From Bombardia bombarda (Eukaryota; Ascomycota; Sordariomycetes; Sordariales; Lasiosphaeriaceae), in contig JAULSR010000005.1 in assembly GCA_030512295.1 (NCBI GenBank), positions 2,542,001 through 2,606,000 of the forward strand: 64,000 nt of DNA, read 5' to 3'. Below are positions 12,547-22,584 of this stretch, piece by piece. Numbering within the stretch: the stretch's first letter is position 1; every line of letters starts with the position of its first letter. Under the pieces are notes generated by a model. That model made no database searches. It was not told the origin of the DNA and was given only the letters and a program-made list of their open reading frames with translations. The position numbers and the translations under genes are program-made.

Positions 12547-13572
12547 TCCGCCATGTAAGCTCATTCTCACATCGCGGTCGTTTTCCACTTAATCCTGATC
12601 CAACCCCAGGTACCAAAATACAGAACACCCGGGTTTTAATGGAAAAAACGCACCGTCGCGCCCACTTTTCCAACCCTGCTTCAAGCCGCTGGATCGAAAT
12701 CTCTGGACGCTGCTGAAACCGTACTAGTTCATTAGAGCACGGTGGGTTGGAAGTGCCCGAACAGTGTCCTGCTGAAATAGAAATTCCCTTTGCAGTGACG
12801 GCTGCAAACAACCATCTACCTGCAACTATGGAGTGCCGGTGGGTGATCAGTTCCACCAGGCTGTACCCCCATGGTCGACACAACCGTGGAATAGTGTCCA
12901 GGGGTTGGTCTACATTGGGCCTTTTAAAGTCATACCCAGGACCAAGCCAGGAAAACAAAGCCCGTCTCCCTAAACAGCTCGCGTCAGCACAGGAATCAAT
13001 GAGAATTGAGAGATTTGTGGCACACACAAACTGCTCGGGATATCAACCAGCCCCGATCGCCAGCCCGATTCGCAGCTCGGACCAACTTAGAGATGGCCTT
13101 GCGACAACACCATGGCCAAAACTGCAGCTGCGATACACGCAATTCGGGTATCGAATGAGACTTGTACCAATGTACCCTTCGAGACCAGTAGAGACAGTCA
13201 TGATGAAGTAAGAATCCCAAATTCAAGCGCATAATCATGACCCCATCGTTTCGGATCGATGATCCATGAGCTGTTCCTCCCTCCCGAGCGCCCGGCCGAA
13301 CGCGAAAAGAAGAACGCTTCGATGTCATTGCTGGAGAAGAAGGAGTCAGCGCCAGCTAGGAACCAGCCAACAGTAACAGTTTGCATAAGGTGCTTACTAA
13401 ATGGTATCCCTATGTCTCATGCGAGCTTCTATAAATCAAAAGCTCCTCGCACATTTCGCCTTCATCGGCTTCAAACGTCAAATGCACAAAGATATGCTTC
13501 GACGCCATTGCACAACCATGTGCACTCGTGGGCCTTTTTACGTCCTGCCCAGGACGAGCCTCGATGTGGCAG

Positions 13573-13843
13573 TTAACCAAGCGAGGTTCCGCTTATCGAC
13601 AGATATTTTGTGTCGGCCATCGTAGATCGATCGGATGGTGCTAATTGAATGACTTGAGATTCTATCGCATCGGGTTCGAAAGCGATCGCACAATTCCTGG
13701 CGAAGAAAAGGAAAGTTAGAAAAGCCCCAAGCTGATAGAGAAAGTATCGAGAACCTACCCTGCATCGCCTTGTACGTTCACGGTACTGTGGTGGGGGTGC
13801 TGGCATTTGGCGGGGTAGTCCCGGCGAGAGACATGGTGACCAT
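13573..13843 (-). CDS. Possible small spliced gene, unknown (weak)
   Basis: Proposed exons are 13843-13782 and 13696-13573, 61 aa. Support is a TATATAA-like element about 105-110 bp upstream, an ATG in good context (gcaagATGG) and a textbook intron end: TTCTAAC branch and TTCTTCGCCAG acceptor. Splicing from GTGAAC joins MVTMSLAGTTPPNAST to a second exon containing AIAFEPDAIESQVIQ and ending SISGTSLG. A second donor (GTAGGT, starting 13757) is stronger by consensus but gives an early stop. The product matches nothing I recognise, so it may be a UTR intron or a relic. Confidence 0.25.
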
Positions 13844-14710
13844 CTTGCCGACCAAGGTCACGGTTCAGCACCGAGTGTTGTGCGTCTTGTCGTGTAAGCT
13901 GGCTGGGAAGAGAAGAAGAAGAAGAGGGGTGGGAAGTGATGCCCCTCTTATATACATCAAATACGTCAAGTGGATGAATGGACGGGCAGGCAACAACTGG
14001 TCCGAGACATTTGTGCCTGGCTTGCCTGAGCTGAGGAGATGCTCCCCAATGAAGTGTTGGGGGACGGCCCGGGGTTTTAAAGGGTGCAGCATCCATGCTC
14101 GAGCCTAGAGTGCCCGTCGGGCGTTACCTGACCCCACATTGACCAATGGAGCCAATCATAGTCTGCACCTGGCAGAGCCCTATGTATGATAAGCCGCTTG
14201 CCCCATACCTCCCTAAATGGATCAGCACAAGCGCCCTCGACTGAAGTCTAGCGCCTCGCTGTCCACGGGGAATGGTCTTTCGGAATTCGGTATCTCGTGA
14301 GGGCATGCACGCGGCCCGGACTAGACCTAGTACAAAGAGCTTTGCGAACATGCACTGCTGAATGGATACAATGCGTGTGGACTGTAGACACATCATATAC
14401 CTGGTAAGTCTGTGTAGGAGCTAGTTCTTGTTGCAACTCTGAATGGATGGATTGATCCAGGATAGGCGCTGGGTAAGGTGTGACTTTCATTACCAGTGCC
14501 TCCACTTAGTGCGGTAGGTGCTCACTGGGGCCACTGCCCAGTCATCAAACCACTCAGCTGTATCGTGCCTTCCCAGTTTGCCAGTCAAGCTTTTTCTGTC
14601 GTCTTCCATCTAATTTACTGCATCAAGTCGTGCTTTGTACTAGATCCTCAGAAGAAGGTTGAAATGCAATCAATTGCTCAGTGCCGCTTCTGTGGCACAC
14701 CTGCGCCCCC

Positions 14711-16137
14711 ATGTCGTCTCTACCGTTTGATCTGTCTTCCACGGGTGACTGGCTTTCAGGTTCAGGGCCATCCCCTCCTCTGCGAAGCTCATCCTCACAG
14801 TCATCCCGGCCTTCAACAGAGGACCAGCAGCTCCAGCACTTTCTAGGCACCAACTGGTCCACGTATATGAGCGCTCAGCACACCAGCCGAGAGGTGGACA
14901 ATTTGAAGAGGTCCATCGACCATCAAATCAGCCATACTAACGCTTCTATTGCATCCCTCCAGCGAGACCTCACTCGCCATCAGGAACTCGTTATCAACTC
15001 TGACATCGAATCTAAGGCCAGATGCGAGCGGGTTGCCGCCGGAGTAATCGAGATCAAAGCGTTTCAAACAAATATCCCTTCCCTCCAACTGGATATAGCC
15101 AAACACAAGGAGCAAACGCTCAAAACAACCTCCGAACTTACCGAGAAACTCACCATTGTGCAGCAGGGCCTCAATGGGTTGCGAGATAATGCCTCCCGGG
15201 ACCTCGGACTGGCACACGACCAATACTGCCCCGCGCTAGAAAAGATCGAGTTCTTACAAGGAGAACTAAAGGAATTGCGAGAAGAGAAGGCAGTTCTGGG
15301 GCGTAAGATGGCCGCTCTCCAAATTGAGTTAGGTGCGGTAGCCCACACACAGGCCCGCCAGGAACTTCAAATTCCAACAGACATGATCGGCTTCCTTGGC
15401 CAGATTCTCTCTCGCCGTGAAGAGTTGATGAGATTATTGGACAAACCCTCTATGACCCAGCCGGGTAAGTACACTGCTATCGCTCGAGGCGAAAGTATCT
15501 CTCTGACACCCGACTGAAGGTACCAATCCTGTCCCTGAGCAGCAACTGCAAAATACAATCCCAGTGACCACCGGTGCCAGGACTATACCGGGAAAGAATT
15601 TGCAAAATACAATTACAGTGGCCACCAGCAACTCCCCGACGTTAGAGCTGAAGCGGCATGACGAAGTGGCACCCCTATCTACTAGTATTGTAAGACGGAC
15701 GCTCCCAGCCACTAACCACCAAATCAGTGACCTCTTCAACATGTTCCGGAGAAGATATATGACCAATCCGCCGAGGTCAGATGTAGCATTTATATGGGAA
15801 TTCCTTGGCAGTATCAAAACCACAGGCCTATCGGAACATATTCAGGAGTCACTGATGACCATCATTCCTGACCTCGTAGCGAAGAAAAGAGATTTACGGC
15901 CCAGGACTGACAAGCAACATATCCTTTTGTCACCACGACTTACATGGCCAGTGTTCCAAAGGGCACTCAAAAAGGTATCGCTTCGCAGCATCAAGGACCA
16001 TTGATACGTCATGATTGAGACCGGCAAGCAAGTTCGTCAACACGAGACAAGCGCAGGGATTTATGAGCTGCCGACTGAATGATACCATCTCCTCTTCGTT
16101 CCCTGGTTCTCTTGTTGTCTCCGACGAGCAGGACTGA
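14711..16137 (+). CDS. Hypothetical coiled-coil protein, no recognised domain
   Basis: Exons are 14711-15464, 15520-15974 and 16033-16137, 437 aa. Introns of 55 and 58 bp (GTAAGT...CTGAAG with CTGAC branch; GTATCG...GCAAG) keep the frame. The start is MSSLPFDLSSTGDW; the frame is open upstream but with no ATG. Residues about 45-230 are heptad-like and rich in Leu, Glu, Gln and Lys (REVDNLKRSIDHQI, EKIEFLQGELKELREE), so a long coiled coil is likely. Exon 2 carries an imperfect 18-codon-spaced repeat (QNTIPVTTGA / QNTITVATSN). A C-terminal block (LTWPVFQRALKKFVNTRQAQGF) looks folded. After the TGA at 16135 the same frame stays open for 56 more codons. Function is unknown; it may be a lineage-restricted gene. 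Confidence 0.6.
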
Positions 16138-17182
16138 CCTGGGGTAAGTTCGTACGCTCGGGAACGAACGTGTCGAAATCTGCTAAAAGGAACAGAGGAT
16201 ACATCAACCATTGTTACCAGTATCTCACACGCTATCGATGCACATGACTTTACTGCACTCACTCTGTGGTCTATGTTTAGATCATTTCGCAGACCACCAC
16301 GACAAGTTTGATCAAGAAGAACATTATTATAGACATATGCTGCACGCGGCAGATATACGGAGCAACCGATACAACACTATAGCTATTGGCAGTTTATTTT
16401 GGGAGAGTATGCGGTTGAGGCTCATGTGGAGTGGTGTTATTATTTCTAGGGTATACCCTTTGCACCATCAATCAGTACGTTAGGTAGTTTAAGCATACGA
16501 TAGTAGTACATTAATGTCATGCGAGGTAGAATCACCTACATTTGCAGTCCAGACGCACGTTTCTCGGGTACCGGCTTTGAACCTTATCATTCATGTATTT
16601 GATCCTGGTTAATATATGATATCTCTCAAACGAAGGTTGCGTGCTCCCATCTGTGAAGGACGTATGTTGGATATAAAGCTTCATTCTAGAGGACATTATA
16701 ATGGAGGACATCCTGCCACATGATTTTCCCAACATCAAGTCACTCACATCGATGAACTCACGCGGGCAAAATTAGAGTTGTTCAATAGCGATGGATAAGC
16801 AGTAGATATGCCCCACGGGACCATAAAGTATGTACATGAAAGAGAAGATAAGCCAAGTCCACCTCTATCCTGAAATTAGCAAAGAACATAGAAGCCCATA
16901 AACTCCCCATAGTAAGAAACGCCGGGCACCCATGTTGATACCTGACCATCCGTTGATGTAGGTGAGAGATGACCGCCAGGGTATCCGTCTATCTGTCTAG
17001 TTAGTCTTTTCCCGAACGCCACCTCCCATGTGAGAGAACCTCCAAAAAATACTCAGAAATAAAGAAAAGAACAGTCATCCATTCGTCCACCTCTTATCCA
17101 AATCTATCAAAGTCACCTCCCAATCGTATAATATGCCTGGCCAAGTTCAAGCCCACCAAGGGTGAGTCGAGCTAACCCGAGC
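16138..17182. other. Intergenic, convergent 3' ends of the coiled-coil and GH16 genes
   Basis: The first 171 bases (to 16308) continue the coiled-coil gene's reading frame past its stop. The rest is AT-richer and has no gene-like frame, RNA gene or repeat that I can support. Confidence 0.5.
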
Positions 17183-18244
17183 CTAAGCCGTGAAGTGCAG
17201 AGTATGCTTGTCCTCCCTCTTTGCTGCCGGCGCATCGACCGGCTGGTAGACCTTGACGGAGTTGATTAGCCAGTAGGCAGTTTCGAAGTAGCTGGGGTTG
17301 TTGGCCACCCACTCTTCGCAAGTCTTAGCGCGTTGTAAGCACGGCGGGTATAGATGCCAGTCAACCCCAGCCCATCCGCCGCAAAAGTCGGTGTTGAATA
17401 CAATATTGTGGTTGTTGAATTTTCCCTTCATTGAACAGTCTTGGCTGCTGCTGAATTTCGCGAGCGGAGTTCCAAAGTTCGTCGTGTCGAGCGTCAACGT
17501 GCTGCTGCTGCTATTGGGGCTGCCACTCAAGGAGTCGGGGATAGGTTGGCTATGGGAGAAGAACCAGGCAGTGATGGCATCGTCGGTCCATTCGTGGACG
17601 TAGATGCCGCCACCAGCAGCGTTGAAGCGCGCACCGTAATTATTGTCTGACTTGGATTGCGCCAGGCAGCCCACGCCTCCAGAGCAATCAGGTCTCTTCA
17701 CAAAAGTGGTGTCAACAGCCCCCGTGTTGTCGAGTACGCAAGGGGCTTGTGTGTGTAGCGTGACGGCATTTTCTGACATGTTGTTGATGCCTTCAATGAT
17801 GTCGATCTCGCCATCATCCAGCCACTTTGGGCCCTTGGTCCAATACGCCGGCCACAGCCCACACGAGTCATCATCGGTTACGCCAGCAGGCATGTGAGCG
17901 ATATCAGCCACGAAGAGGCCCCGGTTGTACATTTTTTTGGACTCGACACGGATCGATGCGCGTCCTGCCACTGAGATGTCGGTCACGTTCTCGTAATCGA
18001 CGCCAAGAAATATGCCGCCTTCAGAGTAGCCGGCAAGGGATCTTTGGTTGGCTGTGGCAGCGTCGAGGTATACGACATAGCCGCTGGTGGGGTCCGCCTC
18101 CGAAAAGAAGGTGAATTCGTTAAAGAAGTTACTGGCGTTGAAGTTGTCGACAAGGGTATATTGGGAGGCAGCTTGTGCCATCATAGCCGTTGAGGATACG
18201 AGGGCCACGGCGAGAAGCCGGGCTGGTGTCTGGCGATAGACCAT
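17183..18244 (-). CDS. Secreted glycoside hydrolase family 16 beta-glucanase
   Basis: A single exon encodes 353 aa. The ATG at 18244 (MVYRQTPARLLAVALVSST) gives a clean signal peptide with likely cleavage after AQA near residue 26. The GH16 catalytic signature GEIDIIEG is at residues 145-152, giving nucleophile Glu146, helper Asp148 and acid/base Glu151. Upstream GLFVADIAHMPAG and GLWPAYWTKGPKW, and downstream INNMSENAVTLHT, match fungal endo-1,3(4)-beta-glucanases. Cysteines are plentiful and a C-terminal KRED precedes the stop; no GPI signal is visible. It probably hydrolyses or remodels mixed or laminarin-type beta-glucan outside the cell. The exact substrate cannot be told from sequence. 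Confidence 0.93.
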   Translation of the reverse strand: MVYRQTPARLLAVALVSSTAMMAQAASQYTLVDNFNASNFFNEFTFFSEADPTSGYVVYLDAATANQRSLAGYSEGGIFLGVDYENVTDISVAGRASIRVESKKMYNRGLFVADIAHMPAGVTDDDSCGLWPAYWTKGPKWLDDGEIDIIEGINNMSENAVTLHTQAPCVLDNTGAVDTTFVKRPDCSGGVGCLAQSKSDNNYGARFNAAGGGIYVHEWTDDAITAWFFSHSQPIPDSLSGSPNSSSSTLTLDTTNFGTPLAKFSSSQDCSMKGKFNNHNIVFNTDFCGGWAGVDWHLYPPCLQRAKTCEEWVANNPSYFETAYWLINSVKVYQPVDAPAAKREDKHTLHFTA

Positions 18245-21075
18245 GATTTCCCCTGGTCCAGCAGGTGAAAGAAATGCCTTGCAGTGCAGCTGAAAGTTGG
18301 TGCTTGTGCGAAGCGGCGGCTGTAGAGTAGTGGAAAGAGTGATGAAGCTGAGAGAGATTCCTGGGCGGTTGCAGACTACGAGCAAGAGGAAGCAGATATA
18401 ACAGTTTGGTTTCTGTGAGGCATCGTGAGTAATACAGTCATATAATACCAAAGGTTTGTTGTGTGACTTACATACGAAAGAGGTAATTTTTAACAATAAC
18501 TAATGGGCCTTTATTGTGCGTCACAATAACGAAGAAGGATGAATAGTTGAGCAACAATAGACACCAAACTGATGTTGAGCGTATGTAGGCAGAGACGAGT
18601 GTAATGCCACAACCGCACAAAAGAATGAGGAATGCGATCTTGGTCAACAGTTGCAGGCCAGGTAATGATTGCAAACCATGAGTGCGCAGTCTGTTAACTA
18701 CAACTTCGGCTAGGGGATGCACACTGGTACAAATATCACAGCCACCAGCGCATGGAGATGCACGATCCAGCCAGGCACCGTCCGGAATCATGGTGTAGAT
18801 GGTATATCCCAACACACTCTTGCACACAAATAGAGCGAGTCAAGACACTGCATCTTGACGGTGCCACACTTGCCAATGAGCTCAGGTCATTTCTGATAGG
18901 CTTCGAAGACATTGGACGAGCTCTGGCCAGTCAAGAAGCGACTTGAACGAAGGCGACTATGAAGATGTTTGGAGAACTGAACCCGGACAGGCATGACAGG
19001 GCGCGTCTAAAACAGAACAGGCCAAGAGGGGCGGAGACGATGAAGAAGAAACGAAACGAGAGGCGCTCAGGTCGACAGCAGCACAGGGCTTAGGCTGACA
19101 GATTCAGGACAAGCATCCAAAAGGATACAGCAATCCTTAGCGCCTTGGCACTAAACGCCAGCTTCGGTTTCACTGTAGAGTCGTCGTCACTTGACGAGTG
19201 CAGAGATAAATGGTATAGGGAGACGACTGGTGAGGACCTGGTGAGGACGTTGGCGTCGCTTGGACCTCGTCGGCAGGTTGAAGAAACGAGAGCCAATCAT
19301 GGGCACCGCACTCGCTCGAAACAGGACATGCGAAGGCGGGCACTGGGCCAATGGCCACCCGCCACCACCCGCACTCCACCGTGACTTTCCAGTGGACATT
19401 GCGGGGCACGTGGGGGTGGGAGATGCCCCGCCCCCTGTCCTGACCTAGAACTAGTGGTCTTAGAGGCACGTGCAGAGCCCAGGCCTTTCAAACTAGAGCA
19501 ACAGAACATGGACATCCTTCTATTGTCCACCAACGATTTTGCCACGATTAGCTACTGCTGAGCTGGTATATGTTTCTGAATTTCACGTATGTGGATCATC
19601 AGCTACGGAGACTTTGGGTCCTAAAATGTACCTTATCTGCGTGCTGTTGTTGCCTCAGGTTCTCGTCATGAGCCTCCTCAGCTGATACTCATGTTATTGA
19701 TTGGTGTGTGACAAAGGTACCACTAAACTAGAATCTGACTGAATCAATCTTTCAGGGGCAGCAGCAGATCCAAAATACTAAGCATGCGGACCAACTTGTC
19801 AATCTGTTGTGCACCCGATGCACATGTACATAACCGCCCCGCCTCGCTTCTCCAGAAGGAAGAACCATGGTCTTTCTCTTCTTTATGGAAATTCATATAT
19901 CATCCGTGTCTAAAACTGCATGTCTTGAGTCAGCTAGTTCTTGGTCCTCGCGTATTGTTGCCCTGCCTAATTGCCTTCCCTCATCTATTCGCCTTCACCC
20001 TTTGAACACTGACACAGACAGGGCTTACCTGTTACCAGATGGGTCACAAACACACAAAGCCCCCTATAGTGAGAAGAAGCATTGGTCTTCTTCTTCGAGA
20101 TAGGAACGATATAGCGTGAGCTTGGCACAAATCCTCCCACTACATCAGAGTCGACTTTTCACCCTGAGCTCAGTTGCATCATCAATCTCCTCAGGTCTCA
20201 CAGTGGCGGCCTCCCAAGGAAGCACATAATCTTTTTTTTTTTTTGAAAAAGGCACCGTGCACCATCAGGTTCCATCGGCTGTTGTCCGACGCGGTGAAAC
20301 CCGACCGAGAATAACAAAACAACAACATGTAGATAAGCATTACATTGTATTCATCTACCTGTCCCATATCCCTCACACTTTTTCACTTTTCCCCGAAACC
20401 TGTTACCATCGCGGACCCAGTCCGACTCTTCATGTAATATAACAAACAGCCTGTGTCTAACAGTCGTGTGGTGTCTATGTGCATATATGTGCGTGTAAGT
20501 CTTTGTGCATGCTCGCTTGCTTCCCTGACTAAATACTCGGAGGTAGGGATATAGGTAGTACGAGTGCTCCGTAGAAAATGATGTGCGTGGGCCGTAGTAA
20601 TTCTTTATCCCCGGTACTCCAACCCCATTCTTGCCTGGCTGTGGGAAAGGGGGTACCGGTCCGGTAAAACCCGGGCCAGATACTGCCTGTTTTCATCCCT
20701 CGGCGCTGAGCCAAAGGCGAGCGAGGTTCCGCAACCTGTACACGCGCGCACCGCGACAGCAGAGAGGACAGAAGAGGTCGTCAATTCTTGTTGAGCACAT
20801 TTTCATGACCAAAGGTACTACCCGAGTCAAAAAGCCTGACGACAGCCTGCGTGCCTCCTCTTTACCACCACCTTATGCAAAAGGGGGTATAGTGAAGCAA
20901 GATATACAAAGGCAAGATTTTGTCTCATCCGAGTCTTGCCCCATTATAATCAATCATCTCTGTCGTGCGCGCGACATCTCTCAAAAAGGCGAACTGGCGT
21001 GACTAGAGAGTCCAAATAGATGGGTGAAATCTCGTGGGTATCATGTAAGCATCCCATGAGTCAAATAAGGACGCG
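18245..21075. other. Intergenic 2.8 kb between GH16 and GT34 genes
   Basis: Contains the GH16 promoter (same-strand upstream side) and the 3' UTR of the GT34 gene near 21.0 kb. A T13 run lies at 20232-20244. One weak membrane-type open frame occurs at 18468-18791. No RNA gene or mobile element was recognised. Confidence 0.5.
18468..18791 (-). CDS. Weak hypothetical membrane-type open frame
   Basis: An ATG-started frame of 107 codons (MIPDGAWLDRASPCAGG...) with two hydrophobic stretches, LLTKIAFLILLCGCGITLVS and VWCLLLLNYSSFFVIV, fits two membrane spans. The end RM-stop overlaps a GTAAGT string, so the frame could also be an exon whose donor is there. Codon use is not like the neighbouring genes and no family is recognised. 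It could be a relic or chance. Confidence 0.2.
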   Translation of the reverse strand: MIPDGAWLDRASPCAGGCDICTSVHPLAEVVVNRLRTHGLQSLPGLQLLTKIAFLILLCGCGITLVSAYIRSTSVWCLLLLNYSSFFVIVTHNKGPLVIVKNYLFRM

Positions 21076-22584
21076 CTATAGCTTGGCTTTTTGACCCGTC
21101 AGCTTGAACCAAGCCACGGCCACAAGGTCCTCCTTGAAGCGCTCCCACAACGACCGGTTCAGATAATAGCTGAGCTCTCGGTAGTTGTACATCTCGCCCC
21201 AGCAATCGCGACCCCACTCGCAGCCGGCCATGTTCACGAGAAAGTCTCGGTCTTTCTGGTCGTAGTGTACCCGCGTGTCATTGCCGCTCTCAGAGCATGC
21301 TCCTGTGGGGAAACTGTTGATCATGCGCTGCGGGAGGAAGCCCGTGTGCTTCCGAATCCAGGGCTGCGCAATGTACAGCTGCTCCAGAGCGTCCTGCTCC
21401 TTGTGCTCCCACTCCATGTGCTTTTGCTCGTACGCCACGGGATCCCACCAGACATCCAGCAGTCGATCCGTCCAGGCGCTTCGGCGGACGAAGAAGGACC
21501 CTAGATTGAACCCAGAGCAGTCCTGAGGGAGAATGAGGTTGACCGAGTTGACGTTTCCGTCACCGACCGGACTCCGCGATTCGGCGTCGAGGTAGCTATC
21601 GGTTAGGGGGTGGGTAATGTTCAACGGGTTGTATTCGTTGATGTCGCGGTAGACGTGTCGCTCGAGATTGTTGAAGATGTGATCCTGGAGCGAGTAGGAC
21701 GGCTCCATGATGAATGTGTTGAGGTCGAGCCACCAAATCCTAGAGAGGGGTTAGAATCACACAGGAATGTAATTGAACAGCCCAGCTCCGTCGGGGTAAG
21801 CATACCATTCCGCCTTGGGGTATTTCCTCAGGCTTGTGCGAATGAAGTCGACCTTCTCCCAGCTTTCTCGCCACTCGTGGGCATACCGCTTCTTTGTGCT
21901 CATGTCGACGATTTCAAGATCGTATCCCCAGCGAGAGACGTATTTCTTCTTGTTCCGTACCGAGTCTCGTTCGATAGCCCACTCTCGCGCGCCCTTCCAT
22001 TCCATCACGCCTCCGCCAACATTGGCCGCCAGTATTATCACGAACTTTTGTCCGCCGCCGAACCACGAACTCCTTCGCCAGTAGTATACCAGGGCTTCGA
22101 CGTGTTAGCTTCAATTGTGCGGCAAAGCTGGAGAGAGGATAACGGATAACTCACGGCTGTGGTAGAAGACAAAGATGGCCAGAAAAACTAAGAGCAGAAC
22201 TATCAACCTGATCTTGACCTTTCTGCCCATGCGCCCCATTATTCCCCGTAGCCTCCCAAAGAGAGGTACGCTCTTAGCAGACCATTGACCGCGCCCCAGC
22301 TTCTCCTTCTCGGCGTAAGGGGTTTGATTGCCGCTGCTGAAGCGCGGTAGGTTGCTCGATATGCTACGCATATGTCGGGAGAAGAAACCTTGATTCTGGG
22401 TGGAAAAGGACGGATATCCACTGCGGCCAGTGTTCTTTAGTCTTGCCGATTCCCACATGACGGGTGTCCCATTCGATCCAGAATATCCTTTTGTTGGACT
22501 CGACCGGCCGCTCGCACTGAGGTTGAGTCCTGGGCTGGCCCAGCCACCGCCGGGGACAGGCGACGGGCTACGCGACAGAGACAT
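21076..22584 (-). CDS. GT34 family Golgi glycosyltransferase (Mnn10/Mnn11/Gma12-like)
   Basis: Exons are 22584-22155, 22094-21806 and 21739-21076, 460 aa. Introns of 60 bp (GTGAGT...CGAAG, branch CTAAC) and 66 bp (GTATGC...TCTAG, branch CTAAC) restore KFVIILAANVGGGVM and KAEWIWWLDLNTFIMEPS. The start MSLSRSPSPVPGGGW at 22584 begins a Ser/Pro-rich cytosolic tail. A single anchor (IRLIVLLLVFLAIFVFY, about residues 124-140) makes it type II. Lumenal hallmarks are NVGGGVMEWKGAREW, DLEIVDMSTKKRYAHEW and the metal-site region LDLNTFIME, where Asp-Leu-Asn stands in place of the usual DxD. GT34 includes alpha-1,6-mannosyltransferase subunits and alpha-galactosyltransferases; Mnn10-like is my best guess. 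Confidence 0.9.

Larger units (their letters stand above)
11319..14710. other. Gene-poor 3.4 kb region
   Basis: Includes the promoter of the DUF3500 gene and sequence upstream of the coiled-coil gene. It holds the perfect inverted repeat at 12466-12546 and a weak small spliced gene candidate at 13573-13843. Overlapping frames on both strands between 12521 and 13211 (165-168 codons each) have poor codon quality and no recognised domain. No transposase or RNA gene was found. Confidence 0.5.

Noticed and set aside
12521..13211. Overlapping 165-168 codon open frames on both strands
   Set aside because: Neither has an ATG-supported start with good context plus a recognisable domain, both strands are open over the same bases, and codon use differs from real genes here.
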